From positions 62,001 to 126,000 of the forward strand of contig CAVOVJ010000010.1 in assembly GCA_963699835.1 (NCBI GenBank): a stretch of 64,000 bases of DNA. The letters are read 5' to 3'. The notes under the pieces are model-generated. The model made no database searches. It had not been told where the DNA came from and saw nothing but the letters and a program-made list of their open reading frames with translations. The stretch comes from BM003 sp963699835 (GTDB lineage: Bacteria > Pseudomonadota > Gammaproteobacteria > Steroidobacterales > BM003). A program made the position numbers and the translations under genes. This document shows, piece by piece, positions 18,421-28,787 of this stretch. Position 1 is the stretch's first letter. Every line of letters starts with the position of its first letter.

Positions 18421-19388
18421 GGCACGGCCACCCGTTGCAGCAAGTTGTCGATCACCGTGTCGGTATCGACACCCAGCGCTTCCGCTTCATAGTCGAGGAT
18501 CAGACGGTGACGCAGAACATCCGGGGCGACGTTCTGGATATCCTCGGGACTAACGAAATCGCGCCCTTCAAGCCAGGCGTGCGCACGTGCACAGCGATCC
18601 AGCGCAATCGTGGCGCGGGGGCTTGCGCCATATTGCAACCAGCGCGCCAGGTCTTCGCCGTAGGCGTCGGGTTGGCGGGTCGCAAGTACGAGCTGAATCA
18701 GGTATTCCTCCAGCGCCGGGGCCAGATGGAGTGACAGGACCTCCTTGCGCGCAGCGAATATCGTTTCCTGGTCGATGCTGGCTTCGACCGCCGGTTTGTC
18801 CTCGTGCTCGGTCGTCGCCTCGCGTCGTGCGAGCCGGAGAATCTCGCGCTCGCTTTCGCCGTCCGGATAGTCGATCCGGACATGCATCAGGAATCGATCG
18901 AGCTGTGCCTCGGGTAGCGGATAGGTACCCTCTTGCTCGATCGGGTTCTGTGTGGCCATGACCAGAAACAGACCCGGAAGGCTGTAGGTCTGGCTACCGA
19001 TCGTGACCTGTCTTTCGGCCATTGCCTCGAGAAGCGCCGATTGCACCTTGGCCGGTGCGCGGTTGACCTCGTCAGCGAGTATCAGGTTGTGGAACAACGG
19101 CCCCCGCTGGAAATGGAAGCTTCCCTGTTGCGGGCGGAATATTTCGGTTCCGGTGAGGTCAGCGGGGAGGAGATCCGGGGTGAACTGAATGCGATGGAAA
19201 TCACCGTCGATTCCGTCGCCAAGCACCTTGATGGCGCGCGTTTTTGCGAGACCGGGAGCGCCTTCCACCAGTAGATGCCCATTTGCGAGCAACGCAATCA
19301 GCAATCGATTGACCAGGATCCGCTGGCCGACAATATGGTTACCGATATGATTCTGCAGCCGCGCTATTGCTTCTTGTGTACTCGACAT
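18417..19388 (-). CDS. MoxR-family AAA+ ATPase
   Basis: AAA+ ATPase thought to act as a metal-insertion or assembly chaperone with VWA partners. Walker A is GAPGLAKT, Walker B is LILADEVNRAP, sensor 1 lies in MATQNPIEQEGTYPLPEAQ, and the C-terminal lid contains SPRATIALDRCARAHA. ATG 19388 gives a normal 323-residue MoxR and is preceded by a GAGGT ribosome site; the frame is open further upstream without conservation. It is the first gene of the six-gene MoxR-DUF58-DUF4381-BatA-BatB/C-BatD run. Confidence 0.94.
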   Translation of the reverse strand: MSSTQEAIARLQNHIGNHIVGQRILVNRLLIALLANGHLLVEGAPGLAKTRAIKVLGDGIDGDFHRIQFTPDLLPADLTGTEIFRPQQGSFHFQRGPLFHNLILADEVNRAPAKVQSALLEAMAERQVTIGSQTYSLPGLFLVMATQNPIEQEGTYPLPEAQLDRFLMHVRIDYPDGESEREILRLARREATTEHEDKPAVEASIDQETIFAARKEVLSLHLAPALEEYLIQLVLATRQPDAYGEDLARWLQYGASPRATIALDRCARAHAWLEGRDFVSPEDIQNVAPDVLRHRLILDYEAEALGVDTDTVIDNLLQRVAVP

Positions 19389-19614
19389 CTTACCTCTGCC
19401 GTTTGCATGCCAGGACCGCCGGTCGCGGCGGGAAACATGGAAATTAAAATACGGAACCGGCAATCGCGCCGGCCCGGGGTCTGGTGCCGCCGGCGTGTGC
19501 ATGATTCTGCCGGAATACTTTCCCGGATGAAAAATCCAGTGAATTATAACGTCAGCGACTGGTAATACATTGCTGATTGCGGTTCAATCGATGCACCCGA
19601 CGATGAGGACTCGC

Positions 19615-20547
19615 GTGACGAAGTCGACGGCACTCCTGACACAGCATATTCTCAGTCAGATCGTGGATCTGATCGAGTTGCCGATTTTGTTGCTCGACAT
19701 GCAAAAGGAGTCGTTGCCGCTGGTCCTCGCCAATCCGCGCTGTCAGGCGCTTCTGAAGCAGTGGTGCGGGCGGGCTGACCATCTCGATCTTGCGGAATTA
19801 CTCGACCCACAGACGCCGTCTCCCGGGCCTGATCATATCGTCGCGGAGCTCAGCTCCGGCGCGCACGTGACACTGCGGTTGCGTCCGGGCCACGACGAGG
19901 GGATGGACGCGCTGACTGTGCGCCTGCTGCCACTGCATGATAAATCCGGTGCAACCACGCATGCTCTGGGTCTGGTGACCGATACAGTGGGCGCGCCACA
20001 ACCACAGGCAAAAAAGGATCCGGCCGATTCGAGTGGTCCCGCTGAGTCAGCCGTTGATCGCGTGACCGGTCTTCTGCTGCAGCCGGCATTCGAGAGCAGG
20101 ATTGCGGCGAGCTGGAGCGAAGCGGCGAAGAATAATCTGGCTGTGGGCGTCATGGTGTTTCGGATTGACGATTTCGACAAATACATAGAAACCTTCGGTA
20201 AGCAGGCGGCCAATTCCGCGCGCAGACTGGTCGGACATGCGATCGGCGGATCGCTGCGCCGCGCCGATGATCTCGCGGCCCGTTTTGACGATGACGAATT
20301 TGTCGGCAGTATCGGCGGAACCGAAGTCGACGGGGTTATCGCGCTGGGCGAGCGCATCGTGTCCCGGGTCGTCGCGTTATGTATTCATCATCCGCGTTCG
20401 CAAGTCAGCCGCTATCTCAGCGCCAGCGCGGGAGTAGTATTCGCCGCCGCGGCCGAGACCGCATTTGAGGACGCGCTGGCAGAGGCGCGCCGTTTGGCCA
20501 GCGCAGCGCGCGAGGCCGGCGGCAATCAGGTCAGCGTCAGGGATTAA
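19615..20547 (+). CDS. Degenerate GGDEF-domain protein
   Basis: About 310 residues. The N-terminal half looks like a small PAS-type sensor (LIELPILLLDMQKESLPLVLANP), and the C-terminal half is GGDEF-like: VTGLLLQPAFESRI corresponds to the usual LTGLPNRRAFE, and RFDDDEFVGSIGG takes the place of RYGGDEFA. Both active-site glycines are Asp, so cyclase activity is unlikely; a binding or regulatory role is possible. GTG 19615 was chosen because GAGGA lies five bases upstream; ATG 19591 and 19603 are in-frame alternatives. The 226-base gap to the divergent moxR probably holds both promoters. Confidence 0.75.
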   Translation: MTKSTALLTQHILSQIVDLIELPILLLDMQKESLPLVLANPRCQALLKQWCGRADHLDLAELLDPQTPSPGPDHIVAELSSGAHVTLRLRPGHDEGMDALTVRLLPLHDKSGATTHALGLVTDTVGAPQPQAKKDPADSSGPAESAVDRVTGLLLQPAFESRIAASWSEAAKNNLAVGVMVFRIDDFDKYIETFGKQAANSARRLVGHAIGGSLRRADDLAARFDDDEFVGSIGGTEVDGVIALGERIVSRVVALCIHHPRSQVSRYLSASAGVVFAAAAETAFEDALAEARRLASAAREAGGNQVSVRD

Positions 20548-21362
20548 CCGGGACAGCGCCGCTAGGTGCCTGGTCCAGAGGGCGGATCACCGCAAGCGCG
20601 CCCAGCCGCGGGTGATCGAAATAATGAATCTCGTTGCTACGCATCCTCCGCTGTTGCGTCAGTTCGAAACGCGGCATTTCCGTTTCCAGAATGTACGGGA
20701 TGCTGGCTGCTGAGGAGGGGGACTGAGTCTGATCGGGTTGCAGCTTCAGGTCGAGTCGCAGGTGAAGGTAACGTGACCTGTGCATCGATACGTTTCCTTC
20801 GAGGCCCGGTCCGGCGCCCCCGAACACGTCGACAGGCAGTACCGGCGCGGCTTCGGCTGCGTAGCCCGGTTGCGCCCATGCCAGGTACAGCAATGGCTGG
20901 TAGGCATCGCGTCGGCGCAATGTTTCGTAATAGGCATTCAGGCTGAGTGCACTGTCGTCGACAGGAACAAATCGCCGTTCCCCTTACCGCCACGGCCGCA
21001 TCGGAATCGGTTGCAGCGCCGAGAGAGGCTTCATTGACTGCGCGCTCGGTGGTTGCCGGACCTGTTGCGACTGCGCTGCTGACGCCGTCCGCGCCAGTTT
21101 CGCTGTCCGGATTCCTGATGACACCGCGGTCTTCGCCCGGGAAGACGCCGCCCATATACACCCAGTCACTCGGAACCGGAGAGAAATCCTCACCCGTCGG
21201 CGTGCTACCACTGCCCTGGGCAAACACGATCAACTCCACCTGGTACCAGGCGACAGCGTTCGACTCGGGCTCCGGTTCGCCTTGGGATACTGCCAGTTGC
21301 GGCGTCAGGGCCAGCACCGTTAGCACCAGCATTGCGGGCAGTGTGAATCGCATTTCCGGCAC
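20537..21362 (-). CDS. csiV: CsiV-family envelope protein (frameshifted here)
   Basis: Periplasmic protein of the CsiV family (peptidoglycan-binding, linked to penicillin-binding protein assembly in Acinetobacter). It has a signal peptide (about residues 5-26) and the family's WYQVELIVFAQ strand. The first frame loses similarity after AAVAVRG; the neighbouring frame continues ERRFVPVDDSALSLNAYYE and then RRRDAYQPLLYLAW, ending at 20537. One extra base near 20980-20984 explains the break. GTG 21362 has GGAGG six bases upstream. The 3' end overlaps the convergent GGDEF-like gene by 11 bases. Confidence 0.8.
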
Positions 21363-21464
21363 CGTGCGCCTCCATCAGGGTTTCGTGCGTCGTCAGTGTA
21401 GCGGGGCGCGTGGCTGCCACCAAGCCTTGTGACCGAATAAGGTGACTACCTGGCCTGGCGTGAC

Positions 21465-24400
21465 CTAGGAGCACGGTCGCAGCTCGGCCAAAACGCGCTC
21501 GATCAGCTTCCAGTCGCTCTTCGTCGCTCGCCGACGGAATGCGAAAACGGAGTTTGTCGGGGCCATCGAGACTGAACTGGCGGGGATCGCTTTGCACCAG
21601 TGTAACCAGCGTAAAAGGGTCGACGGAGGTGTTGTCGCTAAAGGCGATTCTGCCGCCGGCACTATTGGCATCAATTTTGCGGACCCCGATCGGGGCGGCC
21701 GTGACTCGCAGTTCGGCAATGCGGAACAGCGTTTTGGCCGGGTCCGGCAACAGGCCAAAGCGGTCGATCATTTCCACCTGCAAGTCCCGCAGCGCTTCGC
21801 TGTCTTCTGCGCTCGCGATCCGCTTGTACTGGATCAGCCGCATGTGCACATCGGGCATGTAGTCTTCGGGAAGCAGGGCGGGTACCCCTAATTCGATTAC
21901 CGGGCCATGTTCAAGGGGTGCCTCCAGGTCGGTCTCGTTCGCCTGACTTGAGCGCTTCGACGGCCCGTTCCAGCAGCTCCATATAAAGGGCGAATCCGAT
22001 TTCCTGGATCTGTCCGCTTTGCTCGTCACCGAGAAGTTCTCCGGCGCCGCGAATCTCGAGATCGTGGGTGGCAAGGGTGAAACCGGCACCGAGATCTTCC
22101 AGCGATTCGATCGCCTGCAGCCGTTTCTCCGCATCCGCGGTCAGGGCCGCCTGCGGCGGTGTCAGCAAGTAGGCGTACGCGCGGTGATGCGATCGTCCGA
22201 CACGCCCGCGTAACTGGTGCAGTTGCGCCAGGCCGAGCCGATCGGCGCGATCGATGATGATGGTATTGGCGGTCGGGACGTCGATACCGCTTTCGATTAT
22301 CGTCGTACACATTAGGACGTTGAATCGGCGGTGGTAGAAATCGAGCATCACTTGTTCCAGATCGCGCTCGCGCATCTGGCCATGACCGATCCGCACGCTT
22401 GCTTCCGGCACAAGCTTGCGTAGCCTTGTGGCCACCTTCTCGATGCTCTGGACTGCGTTGTGGACGAAATAGACCTGCCCACCGCGCTTGATTTCGCGCA
22501 GACACGCCTCACGGATCAGCGCATCATTCCACTCGCTGACAAAGGTTTTGATCGCCAGACGTGACTGCGGCGGCGTCGTGATCAGGGACAGGTCGCGGAT
22601 ACCGCCGAGCGCCATGTTGAGCGTCCTTGGGATCGGTGTCGCGGTCAAGGTCAGGACATCTACCTCCGCGCGCAGCGATTTCAGGCGCTCCTTGTGGCGG
22701 ACGCCGAAACGGTGCTCCTCGTCAATCACGACGAGACCGAGATCTTTGAACCTTACATCCGCGCCCAGCAGCTTGTGAGTGCCGATGACGATGTCGACGG
22801 TGCCTTTTTGCAGGCCCTCGAGGACGGACTTCGATTGCTGGCCGCCGCGAAAACGCGACAGGACCTCGATATTGACCGGCCAGTCGGCAAAACGATCGGA
22901 AAAGGTCTGATGGTGCTGCTGAGCCAGCAGTGTCGTCGGTACCAGAACCGCGACCTGGCGGCCATCCTGCACTGCGCCAAACGCGGCTCTGAGGGCGACT
23001 TCGGTCTTGCCGAATCCGACGTCGCCGCATACCACGCGATCCATCGGCTGTGGCGAGCGCAGGTCATCGAGGACCTGCTCGATGGCCTGTTTCTGATCGC
23101 TGGTTTCCTCAAACGGAAACGCCGTCTCGAACGCGGCCATGTCACGTTGTTGCAGCCTGAAACTGTGACCCTTGCGTGCGGCGCGCTGCGCATACAGATC
23201 CAGTAACTCGGCGGCGACGTCACGTATGCGCTTGGCGGCCCGACGCCGGGCCTTGACCCACTGCTCCCCGCCGAGTCGGTGCAAAGGAGCCTGTTCGGGC
23301 GATGCCCCGGTATAGCGGCTTATCTTGTTGAGTGCATGGACCGGGACGTACAGCTTGTCGCCGCCGGCGTAGGCAATCGTGAGAAATTCGCCGTCGAGTC
23401 CGCCGGCGGTCAGGTATTCCAGGCCGATATAGCGGCCGACGCCATAATCCTCGTGGACGACCGGTGACCCGGCATGCAGGTCGGTCAGGTTGCGGATGAT
23501 CGAGTCGGGGTCGCGCTCGGTCTTGCGCCGGCGGGTCTTTTGCCGCACCCGATCGCCGTAGAGTTGTTCTTCGGCGATGACGCTTATTCCGGCGCCCGGC
23601 AGCAACATGCCTGCCTGCAGAGGGGCAACGGTAATTGCCAGGCGGTATTCTTGCGCGGCAAACTGCGGCCAGCCGTCTACCACCGGTGCCGCCAGGTCGT
23701 GACCACGCAGCAACTGCAACAATGTCTCACGCCTCCCGGCGGACTCGGCGGCGAGCAATATGCGGCCTTCAAAGCGGTCCACAAAATCGAGCAGCGCGCG
23801 GGCAGGTTCCTCGGCGCGCGAGTCGAGCAACAGCCGCGGTGGTGCCGCGCTGCCGAGGTTGCGGCAGGCCGCGGTCATATCGGACTCGGGAATCTTGAAA
23901 CCGCCGATGTCCACCTGCGCGTGGGACTCGCAAAGGCCGGCAACAGTCAATGGATCAAGAAATATATCCTCGGGCGGCAGAATCGGCCGTTCGATGTCGT
24001 GGCGACGCGATTCGTAGCGCTGTTGTGCGTCCAGCCAGGTCTCGTCAAGTGCCGGCAGAGCGCCGTCGAACACCGCCAGCGTCGAGGAGGAGGGCAAAAA
24101 ATCGAACAATGTCGCGAGTTCGTCGAAAAACAGCGGCAGGTAATACTCGATTCCGTTGGACGCGATACCGTCGGAGATTTCGCGGTAGGGAATTGCGCGG
24201 TTTGGTTCACCCTCGAAGCGGGCGCGGAACGCTCCGCGGAAGCGCTTTATCGCCCCCTCGGTGAGCGGAAATTCGCGCGCCGGCAAAATGCGTACCGATT
24301 CGGTTTTCTCGAGCGTGCGCTGATCGTTGACGTCGAAACTGCGAATCGAATCGATCTCGTCGTCGAGCAGGTCTATCCGGAACGGGCGGATACTGCCCAT

Positions 24401-24970
24401 CGGAAACAGATCGAGCAGCGAGCCGCGTACCGCAAACTCGCCGTGTTCCATGACCTGCGGCACGCTGACGTAACCGGCGGTCTCGAGCTGGCGACGGAAG
24501 GCGTCAAGAGGCAGTCGCTCGCCGACCGCCAGCATTAGCGACCCGGACTCCACGTAGTTCACCGGAGGCAGGCGTTGCATCAGTGTTGCCGCCGCAACGA
24601 CCACGACGCCGCGGGTCAGTCGCGGCAATCGATACAAGACCTCCAGACGCTGCGAGATGATGTCCTGATGTGGAGAAAAAGCGTCGTAGGCGAGCGTCTC
24701 CCAGTCAGGAAAGTGGAGCACAGGCAGTGAGTTAGCAGCAAAAAAACCGATTTCCTGTTCGATCTGATCGGCATCGAGGGCGCTCCGTGCGAGTACCACG
24801 ATCGGTCCCGGAGCCGCGGCTGCAGCCTCGGCCAGCGCGAGTCCGGCCGCCGCGCCGTAGAGTTGGCCCCAACGCCGGCGTTGGAGCGGCGACGGCAGAT
24901 CGGCCGCCTGGATGAGAAAGTTATCGGAAGTGTTGGGCACGCAGCTTCGGATCGGCGAAAAAACCGACAT
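21465..24970 (-). CDS. mfd: Transcription-repair coupling factor Mfd (two frameshifts here)
   Basis: DNA translocase that removes stalled RNA polymerase and recruits UvrA. About 1,160 residues once frames are joined. The UvrB-like N-terminal module, RNA-polymerase-interaction domain (HEDYGVGRYIGLEYL) and helicase domains with Walker A GDVGFGKTEVALRAA, DEEH (VIDEEHRFGV) and the TRG region (QLRGRVGRSHHRAYAYLL) are in one frame. The C-terminal UvrA-binding domain is split: after ALKSG the frame changes near 21940-21950 (DLEAPLEHGPVIEL, PSLLP-like ALLPEDYMPDV), then again near 21515 to end DWKLIERVLAELRPCS. Each break equals one extra base. Confidence 0.95.
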
Positions 24971-25018
24971 TATCGCATGTCAGACCTCCGTGGCGCCGCT
25001 ACCGCGACCGCGCAGCGC

Positions 25019-25312
25019 TCAGGAACTGGCGGAGTGTTTGTCTACCGCATGAATCACGGTCTGATTCTCGAAATAGACGATAAACGTCTGATATTCCCAA
25101 CGCGTGATCGGCGGATCACCGACCGGTGCGAATTTGTCGACCGGCGGGCCATACCGCTCCTCCACACCCGTCATGCTCATGCCACGTGCGGGCCGCAGGC
25201 CGTCGGTCTGGCTCTGCGCGGTAACCTGGTCGAGACGTACAACCTCCGCCCGGGCGTCGGCCGACCAGATCCCTCCAGCAATCAATGCGATTGCGAGCAA
25301 GCGTACAATCAT
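25019..25312 (-). CDS. Small secreted protein of unknown function
   Basis: 97 residues with a clear signal peptide (hydrophobic residues 3-18, cleavage likely after ADA). The mature part carries GMSMTGVEERYGPP and PPITRWEYQTFIVYF, a pattern reminiscent of the small BamE/SmpA-like fold in which a short helix precedes two or three strands, but there is no lipobox and I cannot assign a family with certainty. ATG 25312 has GGAGGGG upstream. It lies 48 bases before mfd's start on the same strand and could be its upstream partner. Confidence 0.7.
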   Translation of the reverse strand: MIVRLLAIALIAGGIWSADARAEVVRLDQVTAQSQTDGLRPARGMSMTGVEERYGPPVDKFAPVGDPPITRWEYQTFIVYFENQTVIHAVDKHSASS

Positions 25313-25547
25313 CTGCCACCCCTCCAGTAAACGGCCTCCGAATATAGCATTCGGGCGGTGGGCAAAAAACCGACCGGGACATGGAAATCAACTGAGATTT
25401 GTGAGAATGAAGGGGGCTGGCGGGAGCTCGCCGGCGAGGCGGGTACTGGCATCAGAGCGGCCCGGTTGCAGCGGTGATCCGGTGCCGGTGTTGCGTGGTA
25501 ATCCGGAGTTCGGGTTGTCGGTGCGGAATGTGCTTTAATTCGCGCCC

Positions 25548-26796
25548 ATGTTTCGGCCATTAGAGATATTCGTCGGACTGCGCTATGTCCGCGCGCGGCG
25601 CAGCAGTCGTTTCGTGTCCTTTATCAGTATCGCCTCGACCGCCGGCGTTGCAATCGGCGTGGCTGCACTGATCGTCGTGATATCCGTGATGAACGGTTTC
25701 GAGAACGAACTGCGCGGGCGGCTGCTGAGTCTTTCCGCGCATGCGACCGTAAAAGCGAAAGACGGGCCATTACAGGACTGGCGCGATATTGGCGTGGCCG
25801 CGGCTGAGGCGCCCGGCGTAGTCGCTGCCGCCCCGTACATTCAGTTCGACGCAATGCTCGGGTTCGGCGCGAATCTCAGCGGCGCTCGCCTTACTGGCGT
25901 ACTGCCGGAAGCGGAGAAGCAGGTGTCCACTGTCGCGGCGAATATGCGTGAGGGAAGTTTTGACGACCTCGTGCCGGGCGCCGACCGGATTATTCTGGGC
26001 CGGATTCTTGCGGTCGTCCTCGGGGTCAGAGTCGGCGACGGAGTCACCGCGCTGATACCAACGTGGCGGCAACGCCGGCGGCGGGCTGGCGCCGCGCCTC
26101 AAACGCTTTGTTGTTAGCGGGATTTTCGAAGTCGGGCTGCAGGATCATGATGGCGTGCTTGCGTATCTCCATCTGGAAGATGCCGCCGCGCTGTCCGGAC
26201 TCGGCACTCGCGTCGATGGATTGCGTCTGCGCTACGATGACGTGTTCGCTGCCCCGCGCGGCGTTCGCGAATTTGCCGCCGGATACGACGGCAGCCTCGA
26301 GAGCAGTGACTGGACCCGCGAAAACGCGAGTTATTTCCGCGCGATCCGAATCGAGAAGACGATGATGTCATTAATGCTGTTCCTGGTCGTCGCGGTTGCC
26401 GCATTCAATATCGTGTCGACGCTGGTGATGGTGGTCACCGAAAAAAAGACCGATATCGCGATTCTGCGCACACTTGGACTTGCCCCGTCGAGCGTAGTGC
26501 GGATCTTTCTGGTTCAGGGTACGCTGCTTGGCTGGATCGGTGCCTTGCTCGGGGTGGCACTCGGCGTGTATCTCGCGTTGAACGTCAGTGAGATTCTGCC
26601 GGCCATCGAGGCATTTTTTGGATTCGAACTTTTTCCGGCGAGTGTCTATTACATCAGCGATTTGCCTTCCGATCTGCATAAATCCGATGTCGTATGGATC
26701 GCCCTGGCCTCCTTGCTGCTCACCGCGCTGGCTACCGTGTACCCGGCCTGGCAGGCTGCACGGGTGCAGCCCGCCGAGGCGTTGCGCTATGAGTAG
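25548..26796 (+). CDS. lolC: LolC/LolE-type lipoprotein-releasing permease 1 (frameshifted here)
   Basis: Inner-membrane permease of the LolCDE complex, which extracts lipoproteins for delivery to the outer membrane. The N-terminus (FVGLRYVRAR, then SVMNGFENELRGRLL) with its first helix is in one frame up to about 26066. The other frame supplies GNAGGGLAPRLKRFVVSGIFEVG, then three helices including AFNIVSTLVMVVTEKKTDIAILRTLG and the ending QPAEALRYE. One extra base at 26067 reconciles both. Whether this is LolC or LolE is assigned only by order; the two permeases here are close paralogues. Confidence 0.88.
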
Positions 26797-26835
26797 ACCG
26801 AGTGCACCGGAGCATGCCGCGGGGCGGGTTGGCTG

Positions 26836-28078
26836 ATGGATTATGAGACCGGTATTGGCCTGCGATACGTTCGTTCTCACGGGGACAATCGGTTCGTCTC
26901 GTTTATCTCGCTGGTTTCCATGGTCGGAATCGGTCTGGGCGTCGCTGTATTGATAACCGTCTTGTCGGTGGTCAATGGTTTCGAACGCGAGTTGCGCGAG
27001 CGGATTCTCGATATGACTGCGCATGCCAGCGTCGAGCCGATGCAGGGCGGACTCGGCGATTGGGCCGAGCTTGTCGCGAACGCGGAGCGGCACCCGGATG
27101 TGGTTGCCGCCGCTCCGTATATTTCCAGCGAGGCAATGCTCGCCAGCGATACGCAAGTGAGCGGTGGCGGGCTGCGGGGGATTTTGCCGGCGACCGAAAG
27201 CAAGGTGTCGGGTGTCGCCGAGGTCATGTTGGAAGGGTCCCTCGACAGCCTCGAGGCTGGCGCGTATCGCATCGTTCTGGGGTCCGAACTCGCCGCGTTT
27301 CTGGACGTGACCGTGGGCGACCGCGTGATCGTCGCGATAGCCGAAGGAACGGTGACCCCGGCCGGACTGATGCCGCGCATGCGACGATTCCGAGGTCTCC
27401 GGGATATTCGAAGTCGGAATGTTTGAGTACGATCGCAACCTCGCTTTCGTCCATCTTGCCGATGCAGCGCGCCTGTACCGACTCGGCGACGATGTCAACG
27501 GTATCCGTCTGCGGCTTGCCGACTTGTATCGGGCGCCGGACGTGGTTCGCGAGGTTGCGCGGCAAGCGGGTGGCGGTCTGTACGTTTCCGACTGGACCCG
27601 TCAGCACCGCAATTTTTTCCGCTCAATCCAGATAACCAAACGCATGTTGTTTGTGATCCTGCTGCTGATCATTGCGGTTGCCGCTTTCAACATCGTTTCC
27701 ACCCTGGTCATGGTCGTGCGGGAAAAACAGGGCGATATTGCGATACTGCGGACGCTCGGTACGACTCCCGGCAGCATCATGAGGATCTTCGTTACCCAGG
27801 GCGCGGTGATCGGGGTCGTCGGTACGCTGGGCGGACTGCTTTTCGGCATTGTTCTTGCGACCCAACTGGAATCGGTAATCGGTGGGATCGAACGGCTGTT
27901 CGGGACCGATCTGCTCGCGACCGATGTGTATTTCATTTCCGACTTGCCGGCGCAACTCAATGCCTCCGACGTGGCTACTGTGTGCATTACGGCCTTGTTG
28001 CTTGCGCTCCTGTCAACTCTGTATCCGGCCTGGCGTGCGGCGCGAACCCAGCCGGCCGAGGCATTGCGTTATGAATAA
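26836..28078 (+). CDS. lolE: LolC/LolE-type lipoprotein-releasing permease 2 (frameshifted here)
   Basis: Second Lol permease, about 413 residues when joined. GIGLRYVRSHGDNRFVSFIS and VVNGFERELRERIL lead the first frame up to MPRMRRF. The next frame continues EVSGIFEVGMFEYDRNLAFV and the FtsX-type helices with FNIVSTLVMVVREKQGDIA, ending PAEALRYE. Dropping one of the two C bases at 27390-27391 restores TTC-GAG and a continuous chain. It overlaps lolD by eight bases. The pair of adjacent permeases before the ATPase differs from E. coli order lolC-lolD-lolE. Confidence 0.88.
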
Positions 28079-28784
28079 GCGTGTGGACGAGGTTCCTCGT
28101 GAAGTACTGGCATGTGCGGAATTGCAAAAATATTTTCGCGAAGGACCGAATCGTGTTGATGTGTTGCGTGGCGTCGATTTTGCGGTTCAGGCCGGCGAAC
28201 TGGTAGCGATTATCGGCGCTTCGGGATCGGGCAAGACGACGTTGCTACAGTTACTCGGAGGGCTCGATATTCCGTCCGCGGGCGAGGTTCGGGTGGCCGG
28301 GCGCGAAATGTCCGGGCTCGACGACAAGGAACGCGGACGCCTGCGCAACAGTGAACTCGGTTTTGTCTACCAGTTTCATCATCTGCTGCCGGAATTCACC
28401 GCGCTGGAAAATGTGGCGATGCCGCTGCTGATCCGCCGCGACAGCGTAGCCTCTGCAACCGAACGGGCTGCGCAGCTGTTGCAAAAGGTCGGGCTGGGTG
28501 ATCGCCTCGATCACAAGCCGGCGCAGTTGTCTGGCGGAGAGCGCCAGCGCGCCGCCGTTGCCCGGGCACTGATCACCCGACCGGCGGTGGTGCTTGCCGA
28601 CGAACCGACCGGCAACCTCGACGGACCGACTGGCGCGCGGGTGTTCGACCTGATGCTCGAACTCAACCGCGAAGAGAGGACCGCGCTGGTGGTCGTCACT
28701 CACGATCTTGCTATCGCCTCGAGGATGGAGCGCGTCCTGCGTCTCGAAGACGGTGTGTTGCGCGCGGCCGCGCTCGACAACTGA
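28071..28784 (+). CDS. lolD: Lipoprotein-releasing ATPase LolD
   Basis: ABC ATPase energising lipoprotein release. 237 residues with Walker A GASGSGKTTLLQLLGG, the MacB/LolD-type Q-loop region GFVYQFHHLLPEFTALENV, signature LSGGERQRAAVARAL, Walker B VVLADEPTGNLD and switch His in VVTHDLAIA. ATG 28071 is within the last codons of the preceding permease and gives the usual LolD N-terminus; the long open frame upstream is not conserved. Confidence 0.95.
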   Translation: MNKRVDEVPREVLACAELQKYFREGPNRVDVLRGVDFAVQAGELVAIIGASGSGKTTLLQLLGGLDIPSAGEVRVAGREMSGLDDKERGRLRNSELGFVYQFHHLLPEFTALENVAMPLLIRRDSVASATERAAQLLQKVGLGDRLDHKPAQLSGGERQRAAVARALITRPAVVLADEPTGNLDGPTGARVFDLMLELNREERTALVVVTHDLAIASRMERVLRLEDGVLRAAALDN

Positions 28785-28787
28785 ATG

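Noticed and set aside
23474..24538. 354-codon open frame opposite mfd
   Set aside because: Shadow of mfd; no motifs.
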